DNA of 53,137 nt from Nocardiopsis alkaliphila YIM 80379 (lineage in GTDB: Bacteria; Actinomycetota; Actinomycetes; Streptosporangiales; Streptosporangiaceae). The notes beneath the pieces were generated by a model that was not told where the DNA came from, did no database searches, and worked only from the letters and a program-made list of their open reading frames with translations. The DNA is taken from contig NZ_ANBD01000076.1 in NCBI RefSeq assembly GCF_000341005.1, forward strand, positions 11,795 through 64,931, written 5' to 3'. The position numbers were made by a program, and so were the translations under genes. Positions 42,499 through 51,850 of the stretch are shown piece after piece; the stretch's first letter is position 1; each line of letters opens with the position of its first letter.

Positions 42499-43410
42499 CT
42501 ACTCGTCGACCGAGGGGTTGACCTCGGAAGCCTCCAGGGCACCGACTTCGATGCCCCACTCTTGGAGGATGGTGTCGTATGTGCCGTCCTCGATGATGGC
42601 GTTGAACGCCGCGGAGAGGGCCTCGGCCATCTCGGTGTCGTCCTTGTGGGTGAGGACGCCGTATGGAGCGGCGTCGTACTGGTCACCGATGAACTCGAGC
42701 TGCTCCCCGGTCTCCTGGAGGGCGAACAGGGAAGTGGGCAGGTCGGCCAGGGAGGCATCGTTGACACCGGAGACCACGCTGGAGGTGGCCAGCGGCTGGT
42801 TCTGGAACTTCTCGATGGTGATGGCTTCCTCGCCGGCCTCGACACAGGCTTGGCTGCGGGCCTCGATGTCGGTGTCGTGCGTGGTGCCGGTCTGCACGGC
42901 GATGCGCATGCCGCAGGCGTCGTCGGGGTCCACCCCCTCGGGATTGCCGGTCTTGGCGAACCACTGGGTACCGGATGAGAAGTAACTCACCATGTTCACG
43001 GCCTCCATGCGCTCCTGGGTGATGCTGAAGGAGGAGGCGCCGAGGGTGTAGTTGCCGGTGTCGACACCGATGATGATGGAGTCGAAGTTGGCCGGGACCC
43101 ACTCGGTTTCCAGATCCAACTTGTTCAGAGCGGCTGTGACCAGATCCACGTTGAAACCGAGGACGGTCTCACCGTCGTCGTCCAGGTATTCCCCGGGCGG
43201 GTACTCGGCCTCGACACCGATGCTGACGACACCGGACTCACGGATCTGGTCCGGGACGAGTGCGGCGAGCTCCTCGTCGGCGGAGACCTCCGGTGCCTCG
43301 GGTGCGGCGTCATCACCGCCGCCGTCGTCACCGTCGCCGCACGCGGACAGGGTCAGCAGGCCCGCGGCGGCGAGGGCGGTGAAATAGGGAAGAGGCTTGC
43401 GCAAGGGCAT
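42499..43410 (-). CDS. Amino-acid ABC transporter substrate-binding lipoprotein
   Basis: The 303-residue family 3 solute-binding protein has a lipoprotein signal with LSAC (lipidated Cys24), then an acidic Gly/Asp-rich linker and two lobes. Features include IGVEAEYPPGEYLDDDGETVLGFNVDLV near the N-lobe and GMRIAVQTGTTHDTDIEARSQ in the second lobe. The ligand is probably a polar amino acid; the exact one cannot be read. It is first in the operon, followed by permease and ATPase. ATG 43410 has AAGGAG upstream. A good promoter lies about 90 bp further up. Confidence 0.93.
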   Translation of the reverse strand: MPLRKPLPYFTALAAAGLLTLSACGDGDDGGGDDAAPEAPEVSADEELAALVPDQIRESGVVSIGVEAEYPPGEYLDDDGETVLGFNVDLVTAALNKLDLETEWVPANFDSIIIGVDTGNYTLGASSFSITQERMEAVNMVSYFSSGTQWFAKTGNPEGVDPDDACGMRIAVQTGTTHDTDIEARSQACVEAGEEAITIEKFQNQPLATSSVVSGVNDASLADLPTSLFALQETGEQLEFIGDQYDAAPYGVLTHKDDTEMAEALSAAFNAIIEDGTYDTILQEWGIEVGALEASEVNPSVDE

Positions 43411-43791
43411 CTGGGGTCTCCTTCATGGGCACGGATCGTGCCTGGTCGGAGGCGGGTTCTCGGGGCCACACCGCCAGCCTGGAACGGCATTCGGAACATT
43501 ATGCTGCATGTCCAGATGAGTCGGTAACATCTCATCATGTCGCCCCGCGATGTTCCTGTGGTCACCGTTGTGAGAGAATTGCGTAACGGGCCATCCCCGT
43601 GAGATGCGGACGCGCAGTACTCGCATAAGAGTCCGGCGAAGACCGTTCCTCCCGGCGAACACGACCGGTCATGGCCGACCGGCGCCGTGGAGGGCACCCC
43701 TAGCACCCTTACGTCTTCGCGTGCGATCCGTTGCCCACCGTCCTTCGTCATGGCCGACGCGGGATGAACAGCAGACCGAGGGGTTTGAGTA
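43411..43791. other. Divergent intergenic region, ABC importer / malic enzyme
   Basis: This 381-nt gap holds the importer promoter and dyad. The part next to malic enzyme (43560-43790) contains no clear -35/-10 pair or hairpin that I can support. Confidence 0.45.
43498..43536 (-). promoter_or_regulatory. Promoter of the ABC importer operon with flanking dyad
   Basis: On the minus strand TTACCG (43522-43527), 18 nt, CATAAT (43498-43503). The -35 is bracketed by the dyad GATGAG/CTCATC (43515-43520 and 43531-43536), a candidate operator. Confidence 0.5.
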
Positions 43792-44985
43792 GTGACCACC
43801 TTTGATTCGCGTACCCAGAACACGTCCGAGCTGGACCAGGATCCGGCCTTCGCCATGCACCGTGGCGGCAAGCTGCACGTCACCTCTTCCGTGGACGTCA
43901 GCGACCACGAAGGACTCTCCCTGGCCTACACGCCAGGCGTCGCCCGTGTCTGCGATGCGATCGCCGAGAACGCGGACCTGGTCGAGACCTACACCTGGAA
44001 GAGCAATCTGGTCGCCGTCGTCACCGACGGCACCGCGGTCCTGGGCCTGGGCAACATCGGCCCCGAGGCCTCCCTGCCGGTCATGGAGGGTAAGTCGTTG
44101 CTGTTCAAGCAGTTCGGCGACGTCGACTCCGTGCCGATCGCGCTCAACTGCACCGACGTCGACGAGATCGTCGAAACCATCGTGCGCATGTCGCCCTCCT
44201 TCGGTGGCATCAACCTGGAGGACATCGCCGCCCCGCGCTGCTTCGAGATCGAGGCCAAGCTGCGTGAGCGCTTGGAGATCCCCGTCTTCCACGACGACCA
44301 GCACGGAACCGCCATCGTGACCGTCGCCGCGCTGCACAACGCGGCACGCATCACCGGACGCACCTTGGCGGACCTGCGCGTGGTCGTCTCCGGTGCGGGT
44401 GCCGCCGGCGTCGCCGTCACCAAGATGCTCATCGATGGCGGTGTCGGTGACATCGCCGTCGCCGACTCCAAGGGCATGATCTACGACGGCCGTGAGGGCT
44501 TGACCCCGATCAAGCGGGAACTGGCCGCGATCAGTAACAAGGCCGGCCTCCAGGGCTCCATCGAGAGCGCTTTGAAGGGCGCGGACGTGTTCATCGGCCT
44601 GTCCGCCGGCGAGGTTCCCGAGTCTGTCGTGGCCGACATGGCCGACGACGCCATCATCTTCGCCATGGCCAACCCGAACCCGGAGGTCCACCCGGACGTC
44701 GCCCGTAGGTACGCGAGCGTCGTCGCCACCGGGCGCAGCGACTTCCCGAACCAGATCAACAACGTTCTGGCCTTCCCCGGAGTCTTCCGGGGCGCCTTCG
44801 ACGTCCAAGCCTCGGACATCACCGAGAACATGAAGCTGGCCGCGGCCAAGGCCTTGGCCGACCTGGTCGGTGACGACCTGAGCGCCGACTACGTCATCCC
44901 GAGCTCCTTCGACGAGCGCGTGGTCCCGGCGGTCTCCGCCGCCGTCGCCGCCCAGGCCCGCAAGGACGGCGTCGCACGCCGCTAG
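43792..44985 (+). CDS. NAD(P)-dependent malic enzyme
   Basis: Malic enzyme oxidatively decarboxylates malate to pyruvate, supplying pyruvate and reduced cofactor. The 397-residue short form contains the malate-binding SLAYTPGVARVCDAI, the metal-binding INLEDIAAPRCFEIE and FHDDQHGTAIV, and a Rossmann loop VVSGAGAAGVAVTKML. ANPNPEVHP follows near the C-terminal part. Short bacterial forms without the phosphotransacetylase extension are usually NAD-linked, but cofactor choice is not provable here. GTG 43792 has GAGGGG upstream at 9-10 nt. It is a single gene, divergent from the importer. Confidence 0.95.
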   Translation: MTTFDSRTQNTSELDQDPAFAMHRGGKLHVTSSVDVSDHEGLSLAYTPGVARVCDAIAENADLVETYTWKSNLVAVVTDGTAVLGLGNIGPEASLPVMEGKSLLFKQFGDVDSVPIALNCTDVDEIVETIVRMSPSFGGINLEDIAAPRCFEIEAKLRERLEIPVFHDDQHGTAIVTVAALHNAARITGRTLADLRVVVSGAGAAGVAVTKMLIDGGVGDIAVADSKGMIYDGREGLTPIKRELAAISNKAGLQGSIESALKGADVFIGLSAGEVPESVVADMADDAIIFAMANPNPEVHPDVARRYASVVATGRSDFPNQINNVLAFPGVFRGAFDVQASDITENMKLAAAKALADLVGDDLSADYVIPSSFDERVVPAVSAAVAAQARKDGVARR

Positions 44986-45088
44986 CGCGCGTGCGACCCG
45001 GGGGCCCGCGCGACCATGATGGTCGTGCCGGCCCCTGCCACTCGTGCCGGGTCGGACACGCTCTGGAGACCGCGTGCCATCGGAGCGA

Positions 45089-45268
45089 TCACATGAGTTC
45101 CAATGGTGCGCCGGCCTCCTCGACCAACGGGGCGAGCGCCTCGCGCAGGTCCGCGAGCGCGGCGTCCGGGGTGTCCCCCTCCCCGTGGGCACCGACACCG
45201 GGCCGCAACCGTGCGTAGGCGTACCAGACCCCGTTTTCGTCCAGCTCGATCGTGTAAGGGACCAACAC
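45089..45268 (-). CDS. HicB-like protein without adjacent HicA
   Basis: The 59-residue protein (GTG 45268) has a HicB-type N-terminal fold: YTIELDENGVWYAYARLRPG, then GAHGEGDTPDAALADLREALAPLVEE, matching the pattern Y-x-gg-Y-x-A-x-PG-x-GDTxxEAL of type II antitoxins and related standalone proteins. There is no HicA-like dsRNA-binding toxin on either side, and the usual C-terminal DNA-binding extension is absent. It may be a standalone protein rather than a toxin-antitoxin part. The ribosome-binding site is weak (GAAAGAAAGA). Confidence 0.65.
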   Translation of the reverse strand: MLVPYTIELDENGVWYAYARLRPGVGAHGEGDTPDAALADLREALAPLVEEAGAPLELM

Positions 45269-45305
45269 CGGTCTTTCTTTCTGGTCGAGGGACTCCACCG
45301 ATCTC

Positions 45306-45351
45306 GACGGGCCCGGGAGACCACGCCCCCGTGTGGTCTCCCGGGCCCGTC
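45306..45351. terminator. 19-bp perfect hairpin after the DUF4097-PadR operon
   Basis: Positions 45306-45324 pair with 45333-45351 around an 8-nt loop. It lies 11 nt after the PadR stop on the minus strand and just before the HicB-like gene. No T-tract on that side. Confidence 0.8.
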
Positions 45352-45361
45352 CCATCGGTGG

Positions 45362-46324
45362 TCAGTCCTTCTTCTGCTCGTCCTCACCGGTGGCGGTGGA
45401 CCAAGGGTCGCCGCCTGAAGGCGGCATGGGGCGGGCCTTCGACCCCTGAGGGGGCTCCTGCGCGGTGCTCTCCCCGAACGTGCGCGTCATGGGTTCGTCG
45501 GCGTCCTTCTCCCCGGGGTCCTCGCGGCCCTCGGAGGAGGGTCCCCACCGGTCCATGTCGCGTCGGATCACCTCGATGGTCTCGTCCAGGATGCGGCGCA
45601 GGTCGTGGGCGGCGGACCCGCCCACCTGGCCGGCGCCCCGGACCATGTCGCGAACCCGCGTGGAGAAGTCCCGCAGAGCGTGCTCGAACTCCGACTGCTC
45701 GCCCCCACGAGCGCGGTCGTGCTCACCTGTGTCCTTCTGGGTGGTGTCCTCCTCATGGCCGGTGCCGGTGCGACCCCAGGCCGCACCGAAGGTCTCCCCG
45801 ATACCTTGGGCGAACCTCTCCCACTCGCGGGCCCACATGCCGCCGTCACCACGGTCCCGCTCCCGAGAGGACTCGTCTTTCCGTTCCTCCTTGGCGTCCT
45901 CCTCGCGCTCGGACCCCGTGCGCTCGGACTCCTCACGGCGGGTCGCGCCGGCGGCGAACTTGAGCTCGTCGCGCAGTGAACTGATGGTGGCGCGCACGTC
46001 CTGCTTGACCGCACGGGCGATGTCGCGCACCGAGTCGGTGATCTCCCGCTCCAGGTCGTCCAGGTCGCTCTCGCGGGAACGCAGCTCCTCACGGCCCTTG
46101 TCGGTCAGGCTGTAGACCTTACGGCCGCCCTCCTCGGTATGGGTGACCAGTCCTTCCTCCTCCAGCCTGGCGAGCCTGGGGTAGATGGTGCCGGGGGAGG
46201 GCGAGTACACGCCCAGGAAACGGTCACGCAGCAGGCTGATGATCTCGTAGCCGTGCCGCGGACTCTCGTCGAGCATCTTGAGCAGGTACAGACGCAGTCT
46301 GCCGTGGCCGAAGACGGTGCTCAT
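45362..46324 (-). CDS. PadR-family regulator with long charged C-terminal extension
   Basis: The 320-residue protein has a PadR winged helix in the first 90 residues (LRLYLLKMLDESPRHGYEIISLLRDRF, SPGTIYPRLARLEEEGLV, KVYSLTDKG). A helical segment with REITDSVRDIARAVKQDVRATISSLRDELK follows. The remaining part of about 200 residues is rich in Glu, Asp, Arg, Ser and Pro and is probably disordered, with a second short helical part (FEHALRDFSTRVRDMVRGAGQ). Typical PadR proteins are 110-200 residues. It directly follows the DUF4097 gene (no gap), so the pair forms one operon, probably autorepressed at 47212-47251. Confidence 0.9.
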   Translation of the reverse strand: MSTVFGHGRLRLYLLKMLDESPRHGYEIISLLRDRFLGVYSPSPGTIYPRLARLEEEGLVTHTEEGGRKVYSLTDKGREELRSRESDLDDLEREITDSVRDIARAVKQDVRATISSLRDELKFAAGATRREESERTGSEREEDAKEERKDESSRERDRGDGGMWAREWERFAQGIGETFGAAWGRTGTGHEEDTTQKDTGEHDRARGGEQSEFEHALRDFSTRVRDMVRGAGQVGGSAAHDLRRILDETIEVIRRDMDRWGPSSEGREDPGEKDADEPMTRTFGESTAQEPPQGSKARPMPPSGGDPWSTATGEDEQKKD

Positions 46325-47176
46325 TCAAGCCCCCTCTGGGATCGCTGCCGGCGCCTCGGGCGCGCGTCGCAACAGCGCGCTCCGGCCGGACACGGTGTTG
46401 ACGGTGATGGACGCGGGGTCCACGCCCACGCCGATCTTGCCGTTCAGGGTGGTGCGAGCCGTGGCGCTGGTGCGGTCCAGCCCGAAGTCGGAGTCCACAC
46501 CGCCGGTCATGGTGCGCATCTCCACGTTCGCGGAGCACTCCGCGGGCACACGCAGGGCCACCTCGCCGGACACGGTGTTCACCCGGACCCGGGCGGAGGC
46601 CGCCAGGTCGGTGTCGACCATCACGTGACCGGAGACGGTCTTGGCGCGCAGTTCGGACAGGCGTCCACCGGCCACCGCCAAACGGCCACTGGCGCTGTTG
46701 AAGCCCAGGGTGCCGCCCGGATCGCGCACGGAGGTGCTGCCATCGGCGGTGTTGACGTCGGTCTCGCCGGTGACGCCGTCCAGGGTGATCTCGCCGTTGG
46801 CGGTCCTGACCTTGAGGCGGGAGCTCAACCCGGCGGCCACGACGGGCGCGGTGGCCGTGGTCACCTCGACGGGGCACTCCCGGGGTAGACGCAGGTTCAC
46901 GGTGGCGCGCCGTGCGTGGACGTTCTTGTAGCCGGTCAGTTGGAGGGGCTTGAGTCGGTCCAGGAGTCCCTGCCCGGTCAGGTCCCGGTAGTGGATGGTG
47001 AGGATGCCGGCTTCCTGGACGACTTCCAGGGGCTCCCCTTCGATGTCGCTGATCTCGAAGGTGACCGGATCATCCGTGGGAATGATGTTGACCTGTCCAC
47101 CGACGATCCGCACCTTCAGGGCGACGATGCCGTCCAGGGTGTGGGTCATCGGGGTGTCGACGGTCCAACGTGCCAT
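46325..47176 (-). CDS. DUF4097-family beta-helix-like protein
   Basis: The 283-residue protein is a run of short repeats such as SGEVALRVP, NGEITLDGVTGETDVNTADGSTSV and SGHVMVDTDL, forming the right-handed parallel beta-structure typical of the DUF4097 (adhesin-like) family. It has no signal peptide or membrane segment. In Bacillus such proteins (LiaG-like) and in Streptomyces similar proteins lie beside PadR or stress regulators, suggesting an envelope-stress association. It precedes the PadR gene with no gap (TGA then ATG). The function is unknown. Confidence 0.85.
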   Translation of the reverse strand: MARWTVDTPMTHTLDGIVALKVRIVGGQVNIIPTDDPVTFEISDIEGEPLEVVQEAGILTIHYRDLTGQGLLDRLKPLQLTGYKNVHARRATVNLRLPRECPVEVTTATAPVVAAGLSSRLKVRTANGEITLDGVTGETDVNTADGSTSVRDPGGTLGFNSASGRLAVAGGRLSELRAKTVSGHVMVDTDLAASARVRVNTVSGEVALRVPAECSANVEMRTMTGGVDSDFGLDRTSATARTTLNGKIGVGVDPASITVNTVSGRSALLRRAPEAPAAIPEGA

Positions 47177-47211
47177 CGCGTGAACCCTTTCCGCTCGCTC
47201 TCGATGCCTTC

Positions 47212-47251
47212 ACGATATGTCGCGTGTGAGGGGAACTCAAGATATGTCGCG
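47212..47251 (-). promoter_or_regulatory. Promoter of DUF4097-PadR operon with 11-bp direct repeats
   Basis: On the minus strand TTGAGT (47235-47240), 17 nt and TATCGT (47212-47217) form a good promoter 36 bp before the start codon. The 11-bp sequence GATATGTCGCG occurs at 47214-47224, over the -10, and at 47241-47251, just upstream of the -35, with 27-bp period. This arrangement fits repression by the PadR protein. Confidence 0.65.
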
Positions 47252-47379
47252 GATATCGGGGGTCGTGTCAGGGAAACCTCGGGGCCTTTCCCGAAGGGAC
47301 CCCGAACACGCACGAGGGGTCCGGATCGCTATGACCCGGACCCCTCGGTCCACACGCCGCTCAATGCGAAGGCGTGCTA

Positions 47380-47559
47380 TTACTCTTCGTCCTCATCGTC
47401 CAGCCGGGCCAACCAGGTGGCCAGCCGTTCCACTGGTGTCTCGAACTCGGGGTTGATGTCGGTGAACACCCGCAGCTGCTCGGCGAGCCAGGCGAAGCTG
47501 ACCTCCTCCTCGCCGCGGCGGTTCTCCAACTCCTCGATTCCGCGATCGGTGAAGTACAT
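47380..47559 (-). CDS. DUF6104-family miniprotein downstream of kgd
   Basis: The 59-residue acidic protein (MYFTDRGIEELENRRGEEE and then WLAEQLR, ending RLDDEDEE) matches a short family that Streptomyces genomes also carry right after kgd, which I recall as DUF6104. It is helical, with no membrane segment. ATG 47559 lies 14 nt after the kgd stop, so it is probably co-transcribed. A long open frame continues upstream inside kgd and is not real. A regulator or subunit of the 2-oxoglutarate enzyme is plausible but untested. Confidence 0.8.
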   Translation of the reverse strand: MYFTDRGIEELENRRGEEEVSFAWLAEQLRVFTDINPEFETPVERLATWLARLDDEDEE

Positions 47560-47573
47560 ACCGTTTTCCGGTG

Positions 47574-50500
47574 CTACTCGGCGGGCGGGAACACGGTGTC
47601 CACCAGGGCACGCTGCTCGGCCTCGTGGCGCTTGGCCGAACCGGCGGCGGGCGCGGAGGAGGCCGGACGCGAGATCCGGGTGAACGGACGGTCGAGCTGT
47701 TCGGAGAAGACCAGCGCGACGAAGGGCCACGGCCCCATGTTCGCCGGCTCCTCCTGGACCCACAGGACCTCGCCCGAGTTCGGGTAGGCCTTGAGCTGTT
47801 CGCGGATCTCCTCGATCGGCAGCGGGTACAGCCGCTCCGCGCGGATGATCGCGGTGTGCTTGTCCCCGCTCTTGCGCCGGGCCGCGTCCAGGTCGTAGTA
47901 GATCTTGCCGGAGCAGATGACCACGCGACGGACCTTGTCCGGCGCGATCGAGTCGTCCCCGATCAGCGGCTGGAAGTGGCCCGAGGTGAAGTCCTGGGTC
48001 GCCGAGGTCGCGGCCTTCAGCCGCAGCAGCGACTTGGGCGTGAACACCACCAGCGGACGCTCCAGCGGCGACTTGGCCTGCCAACGCAGCAGGTGGAAGT
48101 AGCTCGCCGGAGTGGTCGGGTTGGCGACGGTCATGTTCTCCTGCGCACAGGACTGAAGGAACCGCTCGATCCGAGCCGAGGAGTGGTCCGGCCCCTGACC
48201 TTCGTAGCCGTGCGGCAGCAGCAGGGTCACACTGGAGCGCTGGCCCCACTTTTGCTCACCGGAACTGATGTACTCGTCGAGGATGGTCTGGGCACCATTG
48301 ACGAAGTCACCGAACTGGGCCTCCCACATGGTCAGCGCGTCCGGTCGGGTCAGCGAGTAGCCGTATTCGAAGCCGAGCGCCGCGTACTCGCTGAGCAGCG
48401 AGTCGTGCACGTGGAACTTCGTGGTCCCGTTGTCGAACTTCTTCAGCGGCGTGTGGGTCTCGCCGGTCTCGCGGTCCATCAACGTGGCGTGACGCTGACC
48501 GAAGGTGCCGCGACGACTGTCCTGGCCGATCAAACGGACCGGGTGGCCGTCCAGCAGCAGCGAACCGAAGGCCAGCAACTCACCGGTGGCCCAGTCGATC
48601 GCGTCGCTTTCGACCATGGTCGCACGGCGGTTCAGCTGCGGGCCCAGACGCGGATGCGGTGTGAAACCTTCGGGCAGGTTCACCTGGGTGTCGATGACCC
48701 GCTTGACGGTCTCGGAGTCGATCGCCGTCTCCACCTTGGAGTGGTCCAGACGGGACTCGGTGAACACCTCGGGCTTGACCACCGAACCCGGCTCGATCGG
48801 CTTCTTCTCGACCTCACGGGTCTCGGTGAAGGCACGCTCGAGTTCGTTCTGGTAGTCGCGCAGCGCCGACTCCGCCTCTTCCACCGTGATGTCACCACGA
48901 CCGATCAGGGCCTCGGTGAACAGCTTGCGAGTGGAGCGCTTGGCGTCGATGACGTCGTACATCAGCGGCTGGGTGAACGCGGGGTTGTCACCCTCGTTGT
49001 GCCCACGGCGCCGGTAGCAGACCAGGTCGATCACGACGTCCTTGTTGAACGCCTGACGGTAGGCGAAGGCCAGGTGCGCGACCCGGACCACGGCCTCGGG
49101 GTCGTCCCCGTTGACGTGGAAGATCGGTGCCTGGACCATGCGCGCCACGTCGGTGGCGTACACGCTGGAGCGGCTGTCGGTCGGTGAGGTGGTGAAACCC
49201 ACCTGGTTGTTCACGATGACGTGCACCGTGCCGCCGGTCCGGTATCCGCGCAGTTGGGACAGGTTGAGGGTCTCGGCGACCACGCCCTGCCCGGCGAACG
49301 CCGCGTCACCGTGGATCAGGATGGGCAGCACGGTGAAGCCGTGCGGACCCTTGTCCAGCACGTCCTGCTTGGCGCGAACGATGCCCTCGGCGACCGGGTT
49401 GACCGTCTCCAGGTGGGACGGGTTGGCGGCCAGGGAGATCCGGATCTTTTCGCCCTCGCGGGTCTGGAAGGTCCCCTCGGTGCCCAGGTGGTACTTGACG
49501 TCGCCGGAGCCATGCGCGCTGCGCGGGTCGAGGTTGCCCTCGAACTCACCGAAGATCTGCCCGTAGGACTTGCCACAGATGTTGGCCAGCACGTTCAGGC
49601 GACCACGGTGGGCCATACCGATGACGGCTTCGTCCAGCTCGGCCTTGGCGGCCTTGGAGATCACGCCGTCCAGCAGCGGGATGAGGGACTCCCCACCTTC
49701 GAGGGAGAAGCGCTTTTGACCCACGTACTTGGTCTGCAGGAAGGTTTCGAAGGCCTCGGCGCTGTTGAGTCGATGCAGGATGTGCAGTTGCTCATCGCGG
49801 TCGAGCTTCTCGTGCTCACGCTCGACGTGTGATTGGATCCACTCCCGCTCCTCCGGGCTCTGGATGTGCATGTACTCGATACCCACCGTGCGGCAGTAGG
49901 TGTCGCGCAGCACGCCCAGGATGTCGCGCAGCTTCATGACCTGCTTGCCACCGAAGCCCCCGGTCGGGAACTCGCGGTCCAGGTCCCAGAGCGTCAGGCC
50001 GTGCTCGAGCACGTCCAGGTCCGGGTGCTTGCGCTGCTCGTGGGTGAGCGGGTTGGTGTCGGCCATGAGGTGGCCGCGCACGCGGTAGGCGTGGATCAGC
50101 TCTTGGACCCGGGTGGTCTTGTCGAGCTGGGTGGCGGGGTTGACGTGGATGTCCTGGACCCAACGGACCGGCTCGTAGGGGATCCGCAACGAGTTGAAGA
50201 TCTCGTCGTAGAAGCCATCCTCGCCCAGCAGCAGCTGATGGATCCGACGTAGGAACTCGCCCGACTGCGCGCCCTGGATGATCCGGTGGTCGTAGGTCGA
50301 GGTGATCGTCATGACCTTGCTGATACCCAGGTCGCTCAGGGTGTCCTGAGAGGCACCCTGGAACTCGGCCGGGTATTCCATGGCACCGACCGCGAGGATG
50401 GTGCCCTGGCCGGGCATGAGCCGCGGCACGGAGTGCACGGTGCCGATACCGCCCGGGTTGGTCAGGCTGATCGTGGTGCCTTGGAAGTCCGGCACGCCCA

Positions 50501-51209
50501 GCTTGTTGTTGCGGGCCTTGCGGACCAGGTCCTCGTAGGCGCTCCAGAACTCGTTGAAGTCCATCTCGTCGGACTTCTTGATGGAGGGCACGACCAGTTG
50601 ACGGGAACCGTCGGGCTTGGGCAGGTCGATCGCCAGGCCGAAGTTCACGTGTTCGGGCTTGGCGACGCCGGGCTTGCCGTCGACCTCCACGTAGGAGTGG
50701 TTCATCTCCGGCATGGATTCGAGGGCCTTGACCATGGCGTAGCCGATGAGGTGGGTGAAGGAGACCTTCCCACCGCGGCCGCGCCGGAGATGGTTGTTGA
50801 TGACGATGCGGTTGTCGAACAAAAGCTTGACCGGTACCGCACGAACGCTCGTGGCGGTGGGCAGGGTCAGGCTGGAGTCCATGTTGGTCGCGGTACGGGC
50901 GGCCGCTCCACGCAGCCGGGTCTCGTCGACCTTCAACGCATCATCGGTGTCGGTGTTCTTGGGTGTAGGGGCCGCGGCGGCCTTCTTCTTCGGTGCGGGT
51001 GCGGAGGGGGACTTCTCGGTCTGCGCCTTAGCGGTCGCAGTGCCCCCACCCTTCCCGCCGGCCGAATCCGCGGGCTTGTAGTCCGCGAAGAAGTTCCACC
51101 AAGCCTTGTCAACCGAATTCGGGTCGGTGAGGTACTTCTGGTAAAGCTCCTCGACCAACCACTCGTTCGGGCCGAAATCTGTCAGGGGTTGAGACGCCTC
51201 AGACGACAC
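47574..51209 (-). CDS. kgd: Multifunctional 2-oxoglutarate metabolism enzyme Kgd
   Basis: Kgd (OdhA, SucA-like) combines 2-oxoglutarate dehydrogenase E1 with an E2-type succinyltransferase domain and links the TCA cycle with nitrogen metabolism. From GTG 51209 it has 1211 residues. The N-terminal GarA/OdhI-type region contains [33 protein letters not shown]. An Ala/Lys/Pro linker follows. The E2 acyltransferase domain includes [16 protein letters not shown]. The E1 part carries the thiamine-site [30 protein letters not shown] and [13 protein letters not shown]. The start is uncertain: there is no clear ribosome-binding site, and an in-frame TTG/CTG or upstream start is possible. The miniprotein at 47380 follows. 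Confidence 0.95.
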   Translation of the reverse strand: MSSEASQPLTDFGPNEWLVEELYQKYLTDPNSVDKAWWNFFADYKPADSAGGKGGGTATAKAQTEKSPSAPAPKKKAAAAPTPKNTDTDDALKVDETRLRGAAARTATNMDSSLTLPTATSVRAVPVKLLFDNRIVINNHLRRGRGGKVSFTHLIGYAMVKALESMPEMNHSYVEVDGKPGVAKPEHVNFGLAIDLPKPDGSRQLVVPSIKKSDEMDFNEFWSAYEDLVRKARNNKLGVPDFQGTTISLTNPGGIGTVHSVPRLMPGQGTILAVGAMEYPAEFQGASQDTLSDLGISKVMTITSTYDHRIIQGAQSGEFLRRIHQLLLGEDGFYDEIFNSLRIPYEPVRWVQDIHVNPATQLDKTTRVQELIHAYRVRGHLMADTNPLTHEQRKHPDLDVLEHGLTLWDLDREFPTGGFGGKQVMKLRDILGVLRDTYCRTVGIEYMHIQSPEEREWIQSHVEREHEKLDRDEQLHILHRLNSAEAFETFLQTKYVGQKRFSLEGGESLIPLLDGVISKAAKAELDEAVIGMAHRGRLNVLANICGKSYGQIFGEFEGNLDPRSAHGSGDVKYHLGTEGTFQTREGEKIRISLAANPSHLETVNPVAEGIVRAKQDVLDKGPHGFTVLPILIHGDAAFAGQGVVAETLNLSQLRGYRTGGTVHVIVNNQVGFTTSPTDSRSSVYATDVARMVQAPIFHVNGDDPEAVVRVAHLAFAYRQAFNKDVVIDLVCYRRRGHNEGDNPAFTQPLMYDVIDAKRSTRKLFTEALIGRGDITVEEAESALRDYQNELERAFTETREVEKKPIEPGSVVKPEVFTESRLDHSKVETAIDSETVKRVIDTQVNLPEGFTPHPRLGPQLNRRATMVESDAIDWATGELLAFGSLLLDGHPVRLIGQDSRRGTFGQRHATLMDRETGETHTPLKKFDNGTTKFHVHDSLLSEYAALGFEYGYSLTRPDALTMWEAQFGDFVNGAQTILDEYISSGEQKWGQRSSVTLLLPHGYEGQGPDHSSARIERFLQSCAQENMTVANPTTPASYFHLLRWQAKSPLERPLVVFTPKSLLRLKAATSATQDFTSGHFQPLIGDDSIAPDKVRRVVICSGKIYYDLDAARRKSGDKHTAIIRAERLYPLPIEEIREQLKAYPNSGEVLWVQEEPANMGPWPFVALVFSEQLDRPFTRISRPASSAPAAGSAKRHEAEQRALVDTVFPPAE

Positions 51210-51850
51210 GGCGGAGATCGCCCACTTCCGCAGCTCGCTTGTGAATGTGTAGGAAAGACGGGTGGCTGCTGGCAAGGCGGGCTCAAAGAAGCATGGAGTC
51301 GCTCCCCTGCTCGGGGGAGTATCTGACCTGGCCAGCACTCGTCGGGTACCAGGCTACTTGTATCGGCCTCCCGAGCGGGAACGCGAGGGTTGACGAAACT
51401 GGGAGATAGCTAACAATCTTTCACACGAACCTTGGCTTTCTGTAGCATTGTTTTTACTCTGCGTGTCCAGTGGGTGCTGTTTGTCCTATTTGGCAGGGTT
51501 TTTTTGGTTCTCTCTGTGTGGCCACCTTTGGTCAAAGTGAGTGTGGCGCGCCTCACGTTTCTGTTGGGCGATCCGGGGGGAGTGCGATACGCCCCAAAAA
51601 CCGGACGGGTGCGCGCCGGAGGAGCTCAGGGGAGAGCAACCGACGGCCCTTGGGGCCTTCCCAATGGTGAATCGCCGGTGTCGGGTGCCGTGGATATGCG
51701 GATCTGTTCCCTCTTCCCGCTTCTTCCACGTCGGTTCTCCGTGTCCGTCTACGATGCGCCTACGCAGGTCCGAAACGGTGCGAGGCAGGAGCGCGCTGGA
51801 TCGGCGTGGCACGGGATGGAAAGACACGAGGCACGGGCGGGGGCGCACCT
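51210..51850. other. kgd-blaI divergent gap with T-rich segment
   Basis: No convincing gene is present in these 641 nt. The segment 51430-51520 is markedly T-rich, with runs of T5 and T7. TTGACG (51390-51395) followed by TAACAAT (51411-51417) at 15-16 nt could start a plus-strand transcript. A 6-bp hairpin (51302-51307 with 51314-51319) lies just upstream of kgd. Confidence 0.45.

Noticed and set aside
47571-49187. 538-codon open frame antisense to kgd
   Set aside because: Antisense shadow of a strongly conserved enzyme; low-complexity translation rich in Val, Gly, Leu and Arg.
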